DNA of 13,640 nt, from assembly GCA_012522645.1 (NCBI GenBank), contig JAAYKC010000070.1:1-13640 (forward strand), written 5' to 3'. The stretch is from Thermoplasmatales archaeon (lineage in GTDB: Archaea; Thermoplasmatota; Thermoplasmata; Methanomassiliicoccales; Methanomethylophilaceae). Positions 1-5,133 of the stretch are shown here, one piece after another. Under the pieces are notes generated by a model. It searched no databases. It was given only the letters and a program-made list of their open reading frames with translations, and was not told the origin of the DNA. The translations under genes were made by a program, and so were the position numbers. Numbering within the stretch: the first letter of the stretch is position 1; each line of letters opens with the position of its first letter.

Positions 1-62
1 CCGTGGATCTCCGAGTACACCTTGAAGTTCACGACCACCGCAGGCTTATTCAGATTACTCAT
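1..62 (-). CDS. tpiA: triosephosphate isomerase, N-terminal fragment (runs off the window)
   Basis: Only the first 20 or so codons lie in the window. They read MSNLNKPAVVVNFKVYSEI, and the short beta strand followed by NFK-x-Y-x-E is the hallmark start of archaeal triosephosphate isomerase; the Asn-Lys pair forms part of the active site in this family. The enzyme interconverts dihydroxyacetone phosphate and glyceraldehyde 3-phosphate in the cytoplasm. The ATG (60-62) sits inside the last codons of the upstream FBP aldolase/phosphatase gene (8-nt overlap, ATGAGTAA), so the two are very likely co-transcribed and translationally coupled. TIM supplies exactly the triose phosphates that the upstream enzyme condenses, which supports the call despite the short length. 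Confidence 0.8.
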   Translation of the reverse strand, partial: MSNLNKPAVVVNFKVYSEIH

Positions 63-1194
63 ATTTCTCAAACCTCCCGGTAAGCTGTTTCAACACCTCG
101 GGTCTCGATGTGTATTCCATCTCCTCTGACCCGAGTATGGCCGGCATGAAGGGGCCGTGGCCTCTCATCATCTTGCTGGCCTTGACAGAGTTATTGCGGA
201 CAAGATCCCATTCGCTGCCTGCGAAGAAATCCATGGGCTTGTGATCGCCGGGCTTGGAGTCCATGGGCTCAAGGCCCTGGAAGTGCCCGTCACGAAGCTG
301 GAATCCCAGACAGCATATTCTTGGCGGCCCGTCGAAATACGTGGGATCGGAACTGTCCACCCCGCAGGGGTAGAAGGCTCCGTAGTGGGATCCCCTCATC
401 CATCCTGCGACGAGCATCGTGCTCATGAAGGGCTGCAGGTACTCTCCCACCGAGGGGAGACCGCTCTGTGCCCTTACTACGCAGACGGGATCGTCCTTAC
501 CGACATACTTGCCGGCCGTGAAGTTCAGCTTATCGGTGGAGACAACGGCCGCGGTACCGATGCCGGAACGGCTGAAGACTCTCTTTATGGCGTATCTGGA
601 GGTGTCGCCCAGGAGGCTGAGTATGCTCAGGGTCTCCTCGGGGGAGGACATTATCACGCTCTTGTTGTCCTTGACATCCTGTATCTCCACGTCGAAGCCC
701 TGCTTGGCCCTGGCGTCTATGACGAGACCTGTCGTCGTGAAGGGGTCCAGGAACACCCTGGACAGAGGGAGCGAGTATGCGGACGGTTCGGTCTTGTCCG
801 CCATGAAGAACATTATCGGTTCGGTCTTCCTCTCCTCGAACTCCATCTCCGCAGAGCCGGGGCCGGCTCCGCGTATGTTCCCGGAGAACGCGTCTGCGAG
901 TATGTCCTGTCCTGCACCGTAGAGGTGCATGCTCTTTGCAAGGGCTGCGGCCTCGGTGAAGGCGTCCCACGCGAGACCGTGCACATCCCTGCTGTTCTCT
1001 CCTTTGTAGTGGGACATCAGAAGGTTGATGTCATCACCGACGCGGGTCACATAATAATCCACAAGCGTGCCCTGTTTCACTCCGTCGGCCAATATCTCCC
1101 TGCATTTGTCCATCATTGAAGGATGGGGACGGGTATGCCCGCATACCGAGCCCACATCTGCCTTGATTACTGAGACTGTTACTTTCTTGGTCAT
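55..1194 (-). CDS. fbp: bifunctional fructose-1,6-bisphosphate aldolase/phosphatase (archaeal type V)
   Basis: 379-residue cytoplasmic enzyme that condenses glyceraldehyde-3-P and DHAP and then dephosphorylates the FBP to fructose-6-P, making gluconeogenesis unidirectional. The N-terminus KVTVSVIKADVGS with the GHTRPHP segment (about residues 4-25) binds metal in this family. The GKYVGKDDP stretch (228-236) places Tyr230 and Lys233 where the family has the catalytic Tyr and the Schiff-base Lys. Length is normal for the family (about 365-400). The ATG at 1194 is chosen because the family motif starts 3 residues later and GGTGG lies at 1201-1205; the open frame continues to 1254, but those extra 20 residues do not resemble the family. 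A TATA-like GTATTATAC (minus strand, 1237-1245) is about 45 nt upstream. Overlaps tpiA by 8 nt. Stop is TAA. Confidence 0.96.
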   Translation of the reverse strand: MTKKVTVSVIKADVGSVCGHTRPHPSMMDKCREILADGVKQGTLVDYYVTRVGDDINLLMSHYKGENSRDVHGLAWDAFTEAAALAKSMHLYGAGQDILADAFSGNIRGAGPGSAEMEFEERKTEPIMFFMADKTEPSAYSLPLSRVFLDPFTTTGLVIDARAKQGFDVEIQDVKDNKSVIMSSPEETLSILSLLGDTSRYAIKRVFSRSGIGTAAVVSTDKLNFTAGKYVGKDDPVCVVRAQSGLPSVGEYLQPFMSTMLVAGWMRGSHYGAFYPCGVDSSDPTYFDGPPRICCLGFQLRDGHFQGLEPMDSKPGDHKPMDFFAGSEWDLVRNNSVKASKMMRGHGPFMPAILGSEEMEYTSRPEVLKQLTGRFEKYE

Positions 1195-1236
1195 TCGGAA
1201 CCACCAGTATTTATCAGGCGACCAATTCCCTGCGTC

Positions 1237-1245
1237 GTATAATAC
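1237..1245 (-). promoter_or_regulatory. TATA-like box for fbp-tpiA
   Basis: On the minus strand the sequence reads CGAAAGG followed by GTATTATAC, resembling a purine-rich BRE plus an archaeal TATA element. Transcription would start near 1215, giving a leader of about 20 nt that includes the GGTGG ribosome-binding site of fbp. The position is inferred from archaeal promoter spacing, not measured. Confidence 0.45.
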
Positions 1246-1275
1246 CTTTCGCACGCGCGAGAGCCGGTCTGACTA

Positions 1276-1284
1276 ATTATTTTA
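1276..1284 (+). promoter_or_regulatory. TATA-like box for aspS
   Basis: ATTATTTTA is centred about 33 nt before the aspS ATG (1313), so transcription would begin near 1306 and the mRNA would be almost leaderless. A small inverted repeat TTAACCAGTTAA (1282-1293) overlaps the region just downstream and may simply be AT-rich promoter sequence. The divergent fbp promoter lies about 35 bp away. Confidence 0.5.
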
Positions 1285-1312
1285 ACCAGTTAACCGATTG
1301 CCCTCGGAAGAC

Positions 1313-2620
1313 ATGTCAGCAGTTTACAGGGATTCGGGCAGCATAGCGGCGGATGACGGAGAGGTCACCATAAGAGGATGGGTGCAGGAGATCAGGAATC
1401 TGGGCGGGATATCCTTCGTAATAATCAGGGACAGGTTCGGGACAGTGCAGGTCACGCTGCCCAAGAAGAAGATCGACCCGGCCGTGTTCGAGGGGCTTAC
1501 ATCCGTCTCCAGGGAGAGCGTCGTGTACGTGACCGGGAATGTCAAGGAGAGCAACCAGACTGATCTGGGTCTTGAGCTCATTCCTTCCTCCTTCAAGGTC
1601 ATATCCCCTGCTGCTGTGCCCCTCCCCATAGGCGTGATAGATAAGGTCAACGCGGAGATGGACACCCGCCTCAACAACAGGTTCATGGACCTGCGCAAAC
1701 CTGAGATAAGGGCCGTTTTCGAACTCAAGAGCATACTTTTCGATCTCATAGAGGAGGCCATGAGGGAACTGGACTTCACATGGGTCAACACGCCCAAGAT
1801 ATCCGGCTCCGGAGCAGAGGGGGGATCCACTCTCTTCGAGGTGGACTATTTCGGGAAACCGGCATATCTGGCTCAGAGCCCTCAGCTTCACAAGCAGATG
1901 CTCATGTCCACCGGTCTGGACCGTGTGTTCGAGCTCGGGCCCGCCTTCAGGGCGGAGCATTCCAATACCAACCGCCACGTCACCGAGTTCCAGTCCTTCG
2001 ACGGGGAGATGGCATGGATCGATTCCCAGGATGATATCATGGCAACACTGGAGAAGATCATGGATTACATATTCAGGGGCATGGCCAGGAGAGGCGGTTA
2101 CTTCCTCGGGCTGCTGGACAAGAAGATAAGGATCCCGAAGAGGCCCTACCCCGTGCTCACATACAGCGAGTGCCTGAGGATGGTCAGGGAGAGAGGCCTC
2201 GATCTGAAGGACGGAGAGGACCTGGGGACTGAGGGGGAGAAGATCATCGGAGATATCATGGCCGAGAAGGACCGCGAGCTGTACTGGATAACGGAATATC
2301 CCGAGGATGCGAAGCCGTTCTACATAATGGAGAAGGAGGGCACGCCGTTTTCATTCTCATTCGACCTGGATTACAAGGGGCAGGAGATATCCTCCGGAGG
2401 CCAGAGAGAGCACAGGTACGACGTGCTGACGGAACGCATGAGGAAGAAGGACCTCGACCCGGAGGATTTCGAGCATTACCTTGATGCTTTCAAATACGGC
2501 ATGCCGCCCCACGGAGGGTGGGGGATCGGTGTGGACAGGCTCCTGACGAAGATGCTGGATCTTCCCAATGTCAGAGAAGGGATACTGTTCCCCAGGGATG
2601 TCTCGAGACTCTCCCCGTGA
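1313..2620 (+). CDS. aspS: aspartyl-tRNA synthetase, archaeal type (class IIb)
   Basis: 435-residue enzyme that charges tRNA with aspartate. An N-terminal OB-fold anticodon-binding domain (about 15-105) is followed by the class II catalytic core. Motif 2 is visible as FRAEHSNTNRHVTEF, the aspartate-binding region as GGQREHRYD, and motif 3 as GMPPHGGWGIGVDRLL near the C-terminus, which ends FPRD...RLSP as in archaeal AspRS. Length is normal. The ATG at 1313 is preferred over an upstream TTG (1298) because the promoter predicts transcription from about 1306. In the OB fold the two residues that separate discriminating from non-discriminating archaeal AspRS are Gln25 and Asp84, matching neither known pattern, so tRNA-Asn mischarging cannot be predicted. 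Followed after 70 nt by hjc, which has its own promoter. Confidence 0.97.
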   Translation: MSAVYRDSGSIAADDGEVTIRGWVQEIRNLGGISFVIIRDRFGTVQVTLPKKKIDPAVFEGLTSVSRESVVYVTGNVKESNQTDLGLELIPSSFKVISPAAVPLPIGVIDKVNAEMDTRLNNRFMDLRKPEIRAVFELKSILFDLIEEAMRELDFTWVNTPKISGSGAEGGSTLFEVDYFGKPAYLAQSPQLHKQMLMSTGLDRVFELGPAFRAEHSNTNRHVTEFQSFDGEMAWIDSQDDIMATLEKIMDYIFRGMARRGGYFLGLLDKKIRIPKRPYPVLTYSECLRMVRERGLDLKDGEDLGTEGEKIIGDIMAEKDRELYWITEYPEDAKPFYIMEKEGTPFSFSFDLDYKGQEISSGGQREHRYDVLTERMRKKDLDPEDFEHYLDAFKYGMPPHGGWGIGVDRLLTKMLDLPNVREGILFPRDVSRLSP

Positions 2621-2654
2621 TTCGGCGGCATTCGGGGACCTCCCCCTTCATCCA

Positions 2655-2663
2655 TTTATATAT
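2655..2663 (+). promoter_or_regulatory. TATA box for hjc
   Basis: TTTATATAT is the cleanest archaeal TATA element in the window. It is centred about 32 nt before the hjc ATG at 2691, predicting a start near 2685 and a nearly leaderless message. No Shine-Dalgarno sequence precedes the ATG, which agrees. Confidence 0.7.
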
Positions 2664-2690
2664 CCGGTAACGAATCGAACAGTGATAACG

Positions 2691-3209
2691 ATGGCCGCAC
2701 CCGGTGACATCTACGAGAGGGAGCTGAAATACCTGCTCTCCGGAGACGAGAAGACCATAAACAAGATGGTGAAGACCTGCAGTGACGACGAGAGAAGGGC
2801 GTACATGTCCGTCATGAAGGAGCCCTTCGTCGTAGTGAGAGCGGCCGGGTCCCTCGGCATGGACCTTGTTGCGCTGAGGTGGGACTACTCCTTCCCGATA
2901 GAGGTTAAGAGCACCGCCGACGGCATACTGCATTTCAGCAGGAATCCCAGGCTGACCGAGCAGGCGGAGAAGATGAGATCCGAATGTGCCAGATCGAATC
3001 TCCTTCCCGTATATGCATTCAGGCTCAAAGGTGTCAGAGGAGATCCGTGGAGGGTGTTCACCCTGCCCATTGATGAGGATCTCAGAGGGAACATGGGCCT
3101 GGTCCAGAGAAGGGTCCCCGACATCAGGATCAGCCCCAACGGGAACTACATAATGAAATGGGATGACGGCATGAAGCTCAGCGAATTCCTCGATTATCTC
3201 ATGGAGTGA
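2691..3209 (+). CDS. hjc: Holliday junction resolvase Hjc (archaeal)
   Basis: 172-residue nuclease of the PD-(D/E)xK fold that cleaves four-way junctions symmetrically during homologous recombination and replication restart. The N-terminal helix carries YERELKYLL (Glu10), and the core strand block reads VVVRAAGSLGMDLVAL followed by PIEVKS. This gives Glu10, Asp58, Glu71 and Lys73 as the likely catalytic set. Between the first helix and the VVRAAGS strand there are about 30 extra residues compared with short crenarchaeal Hjc proteins (about 120-140 aa). I believe this is shared by Thermoplasmata homologues, but I could not align it. The open frame extends upstream to 2568, but the TATA box at 2655 makes ATG 2691 the start. 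Convergent with nadA. Confidence 0.9.
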   Translation: MAAPGDIYERELKYLLSGDEKTINKMVKTCSDDERRAYMSVMKEPFVVVRAAGSLGMDLVALRWDYSFPIEVKSTADGILHFSRNPRLTEQAEKMRSECARSNLLPVYAFRLKGVRGDPWRVFTLPIDEDLRGNMGLVQRRVPDIRISPNGNYIMKWDDGMKLSEFLDYLME

Positions 3210-3295
3210 GAACACCGTCAGCACTCATAGGGCTCATCACCAGTCAGAATTGAAAATATCTTCATCCGGCGTCTCGGCCTTCAATGGCCTGATGC

Positions 3296-4198
3296 CTATT
3301 TTATCTCTGTCATCCTCTTGACAGGACTGTATGCCCTTTCGGAGATGTTATCGGGCAGGGATACCTCCGGGGACATGGTCTCCAGGCATCTCACTATGGA
3401 ATTGAGCGTGGTCATCTTCATGACACCGCACAGTGCCACATCCGGGAAATAGAATGATCTGCCCGGGAACTCCTTCTCCAGCCTGTGCTTCATCCCGACT
3501 TCGGTGGCCACGATGAACTCCTTCCTGTCGGATTCACTGACCGCCTTCACCATCATCTCCGTGGACCCGATCATGTCAGCCATATCTATCACGGAGGCAC
3601 GGCACTCCGGGTGCACCATGATGAGGGCATCGGGATGCTCCTTCCTCAGATCGTCGATCATCTCTGACGAGATGGCATGATGTGTGGGACAGAATCCTTT
3701 CCACAATATCATGTTCTTGGAGGGCACCTCTGAACCGGCATAACCTCCCAGGTTGTGATCCGGTACGAATATTATGTCCTTCTCCTCCATCGAGGAGACC
3801 ACATCCAACACGTTGGATGACGTGCAGCAGATGTCCATCTCAGCCTTGGAAGCGGCAGTGCTGTTCACGTATCCGACGACGGCGGCACCGGGATTCATCC
3901 TGCGCATCTCCTTTATGTCCTCGGGTCCGCACATGCCCGCCATCGCACAATAGGCGTCCGGCTCGGGGGATAAGACCGTCTTGGAGGGGTTCAGGATCTT
4001 GGCCGTCTCCGCCATGAATGTGACGCCGCAGAAGACCACCACGTCCGCATCGGTCTTGGATGCTTCGATGGAGAGCCCTAATGAATCGCCTACCAGATCG
4101 GCAACGTCCTGTACCTCAGGCAGCGTGTAGTTGTGAGCCAATATGATAGCATTCCTCTTCTTCTTCAGAGAATGTATCCTTTCCCTCAGATTCTCCAT
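3296..4198 (-). CDS. nadA: quinolinate synthase A (4Fe-4S enzyme)
   Basis: 300-residue cytoplasmic enzyme that condenses iminoaspartate with DHAP to quinolinate in de novo NAD synthesis. The three Cys ligands of the 4Fe-4S cluster are Cys84 (PDAYCAMAGMC), Cys170 (GFCPTHH) and Cys257 (VALCGVMKMTTL), spaced as in Pyrococcus and Thermotoga NadA. Other family signatures are ILAHNYTLPEVQD (19-31), GYVNSTAASKAEMDICCTSSN (from 109) and VHPEC (195-199). The compact length is typical for archaea. No nadB/nadX or nadC gene is in the window, so the partners are encoded elsewhere. The ATG at 4198 is supported by a TATA-like box about 25 nt upstream, implying a leaderless message. The stop is TAG, the only one in the window, with an in-frame TGA four codons later. 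Confidence 0.97.
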   Translation of the reverse strand: MENLRERIHSLKKKRNAIILAHNYTLPEVQDVADLVGDSLGLSIEASKTDADVVVFCGVTFMAETAKILNPSKTVLSPEPDAYCAMAGMCGPEDIKEMRRMNPGAAVVGYVNSTAASKAEMDICCTSSNVLDVVSSMEEKDIIFVPDHNLGGYAGSEVPSKNMILWKGFCPTHHAISSEMIDDLRKEHPDALIMVHPECRASVIDMADMIGSTEMMVKAVSESDRKEFIVATEVGMKHRLEKEFPGRSFYFPDVALCGVMKMTTLNSIVRCLETMSPEVSLPDNISERAYSPVKRMTEIK

Positions 4199-4202
4199 GG
4201 GA

Positions 4203-4217
4203 CTGCCTTAAGGGCAG
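4203..4217. promoter_or_regulatory. inverted repeat at the nadA transcription start (possible operator)
   Basis: CTGCCTTAAGGGCAG has 5-bp arms (CTGCC/GGCAG) around a CCTTAAGG core. It sits immediately upstream of the nadA start codon and about 35 bp from the divergent mptD TATA box. Its position would let a bound repressor block nadA initiation. This is a position-based suggestion; no second copy was seen in the window. Confidence 0.25.
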
Positions 4218-4218
4218 G

Positions 4219-4227
4219 TTACTTAAA
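4219..4227 (-). promoter_or_regulatory. TATA-like box for nadA
   Basis: Minus-strand TTTAAGTAA is centred about 25 nt before the nadA ATG, the spacing expected for a leaderless archaeal gene. A CTGCCTTAAGGGCAG inverted repeat (4203-4217) lies between this box and the start codon, covering the expected start of transcription. Confidence 0.5.
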
Positions 4228-4250
4228 TTCATTTGCGAAATAATAACTCT

Positions 4251-4259
4251 TAACTATAT
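4251..4259 (+). promoter_or_regulatory. TATA-like box for mptD
   Basis: TAACTATAT is centred about 26 nt before the mptD ATG (4281), predicting a leaderless message. There is no Shine-Dalgarno sequence before the ATG, which agrees. Confidence 0.55.
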
Positions 4260-4280
4260 CCGTATCCGATATCGCGGACC

Positions 4281-4667
4281 ATGAAGGACAGGGAGCGCAA
4301 GGCTGCCGGCATGTTCGGATGCACCGTCAGAGAGAGGGCTATGTTCGAGGCGGGCATCAAGATGGGGACGATCTACCATCAGTTCGTCGGCATGCCCGTG
4401 GACCAGACAAGCGTGGATATCCTGGAGAGATCGATAGAGAAGAGCGTGGTGGTGCAGCCTTACGTCGAGAGCGTGAATGTGCACATAGACGGGTCTCACT
4501 TCAGACCCAAGACGGATGAGTACAGCTATGTCTCTCTGACAGGGAACATGCTGGACGTCAGACTCGTGATAAGGATAGAGAACATACGCGTGGTAGCCGA
4601 GATGAGATACGACAGGGGTCTGAACTACCCTCTCATGTACATATCCGATGTTCAGGACCTGGACTGA
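4281..4667 (+). CDS. mptD: archaeal dihydroneopterin aldolase (MptD family)
   Basis: 128-residue protein matching the archaeal MptD family, which cleaves 7,8-dihydroneopterin to 6-hydroxymethyl-7,8-dihydropterin and glycolaldehyde on the way to tetrahydromethanopterin or folate. Family signatures are FGCTVRERAMFEAGIKMG (12-29), YHQFVGMPV (32-40), the Y-x-SLTGNMLDVRLVIR block (about 82-98) and MRYDRGLNYPLMYISDVQ at the C-terminus. Full length. It stands alone, divergent from nadA with 82 bp between start codons, and is followed by a hairpin that probably ends its transcript. In a lineage lacking the methanopterin-linked C1 branch, the pterin would more likely feed folate, but the sequence does not show which. 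Confidence 0.9.
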   Translation: MKDRERKAAGMFGCTVRERAMFEAGIKMGTIYHQFVGMPVDQTSVDILERSIEKSVVVQPYVESVNVHIDGSHFRPKTDEYSYVSLTGNMLDVRLVIRIENIRVVAEMRYDRGLNYPLMYISDVQDLD

Positions 4668-4702
4668 GCTCCCTTTGAGAAATGAAGTGCTCAGTGCCCC
4701 GC

Positions 4703-4718
4703 AGGGGTTCTCACCCCT
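4703..4718 (+). terminator. hairpin downstream of mptD
   Basis: AGGGGT-TCTC-ACCCCT forms a perfect 6-bp stem with a 4-nt loop 36 nt after the mptD stop, followed by TCTTAT. An overlapping CCCCGCAGGGG (4697-4707) offers an alternative stem. No long T tract follows, so termination is only probable. Confidence 0.4.
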
Positions 4719-4791
4719 TCTTATCCCCGGATTGAAGATGGATATGAACGTGGGATCTTTCAGAAATGCTGCGAACGAACAAGTGTGATTC

Positions 4792-4800
4792 TATATAAAA
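4792..4800 (+). promoter_or_regulatory. upstream TATA-like box, possible proV promoter
   Basis: TATATAAAA within an AT-rich block (about 4788-4860). If used, transcription would start near 4822 and give a proV leader of about 310 nt. The block also holds the second TATA-like element at 4849-4859. Confidence 0.4.
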
Positions 4801-4848
4801 ATAGGATTTATAACACATTTTAAGACAATCATGTAACATAACCCGACA

Positions 4849-4859
4849 TTTTAAATAAG
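4849..4859 (+). promoter_or_regulatory. TATA-like box nearest the structured leader
   Basis: TTTTAAATAAG predicts transcription from about 4880, which is exactly where the base-paired region begins (first possible helix at about 4885). That agreement makes it the preferred promoter of the leader and proVWX, with a leader of about 250 nt. Confidence 0.5.
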
Positions 4860-5079
4860 ATGCTTTCTTTGGAAAAAGTACCTTGACCGGAGGAAGAATG
4901 CGAAAACGCATTCTGTTTCAGGTCCTGAGTTCGGAGTATTCGTGCCGATCAGGGAGAGCGAAAAGGGTTCGCCTCCGAAGGTTCATCCGCCGGCCCCGGG
5001 ATCTTTACCGGTTTGCGGGCCCTTCGGGTCCGCAGGTCGATCCCGCGACTTCGTTGTTGCTTGGATTCCATCGCTTCAG

Positions 5080-5107
5080 CGGATGCTCCGAAACACGGAT
5101 GCTCCGA
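5080..5107 (+). repeat. 12-bp direct repeat in the proV leader
   Basis: CGGATGCTCCGA occurs at 5080-5091 and again at 5096-5107, separated by AACA. The first copy can pair upstream with CATCCGC (4984-4990), and the CTCCG of either copy can pair with CGGAG of the proV ribosome-binding site (5119-5123). The duplication therefore creates mutually exclusive pairings. Confidence 0.7.
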
Positions 5108-5119
5108 TCAGACCAGATC

Positions 5120-5127
5120 GGAGATGA
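5120..5127 (+). promoter_or_regulatory. proV Shine-Dalgarno sequence inside a hairpin
   Basis: GGAGATGA matches the archaeal anti-SD complement GGAGGTGA at 7 of 8 positions; its GGAG core ends 10 nt before ATG 5134. It decides the proV start in favour of 5134 over ATG 5149 and ATG 5350, which lack comparable sites. GGAG is fully paired in the helix 5102-5109/5116-5123. Confidence 0.6.
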
Positions 5128-5133
5128 CATCGA

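Larger units (their letters stand above)
4880..5133 (+). ncRNA. structured 5' leader of proVWX, candidate translational RNA switch
   Basis: About 250 nt without a convincing gene, between an AT-rich promoter and proV, in which several perfect helices can be read. They are: AGAATGCG/CGCATTCT with AAAA loop (4895-4914); TTCGGAG/CTCCGAA (4930-4936 with 4973-4979) enclosing GCGAA/TTCGC (4958-4972); CATCCGC/GCGGATG (4984-4990 with 5079-5085); CGGGATC/GATCCCG (4997-5003 with 5039-5045) capped by a GC-rich stem with a TTCG loop (5014-5034); and CTCCGATC/GATCGGAG (5102-5109 with 5116-5123). The right arm of the last helix contains the proV Shine-Dalgarno sequence, and GACAT/ATGTC (5126-5130 with 5134-5138) pairs across the proV ATG. 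A 12-bp direct repeat CGGATGCTCCGA (5080-5091, 5096-5107) offers alternative partners for the same strands. I recognise no known riboswitch class; ligand unknown. A separate small RNA is the alternative. Confidence 0.6.

Noticed and set aside
157..1119. Long open frame (320 codons) on the plus strand opposite fbp
   Set aside because: It is antisense to the well-supported fbp gene, has His/Gly/Val-rich low-credibility sequence and no family motif, and arises from the codon bias of the real gene on the other strand.
4711..4911. Minus-strand 66-codon open frame in the gap before proV
   Set aside because: Overlaps the mptD terminator hairpin and AT-rich promoter block, has no recognisable motif and no convincing ribosome-binding site.
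4950..4995. Resemblance of GGGAGAG-hairpin-CTCCGAAGG to the glycine riboswitch core
   Set aside because: The expected CTCTCAGG closing strand and the GCAA segment are missing, so the match is to short purine-rich strings only. A covariance-model search would settle it.
4880..5133. RNase P RNA, SRP RNA, 5S rRNA or a tRNA in the structured stretch
   Set aside because: None of the universal sequence blocks of these RNAs that I could look for (for example the RNase P GAGGAAAGTCC block or the SRP GGAAG-type tetraloop domain) is present, and no tRNA cloverleaf could be drawn.
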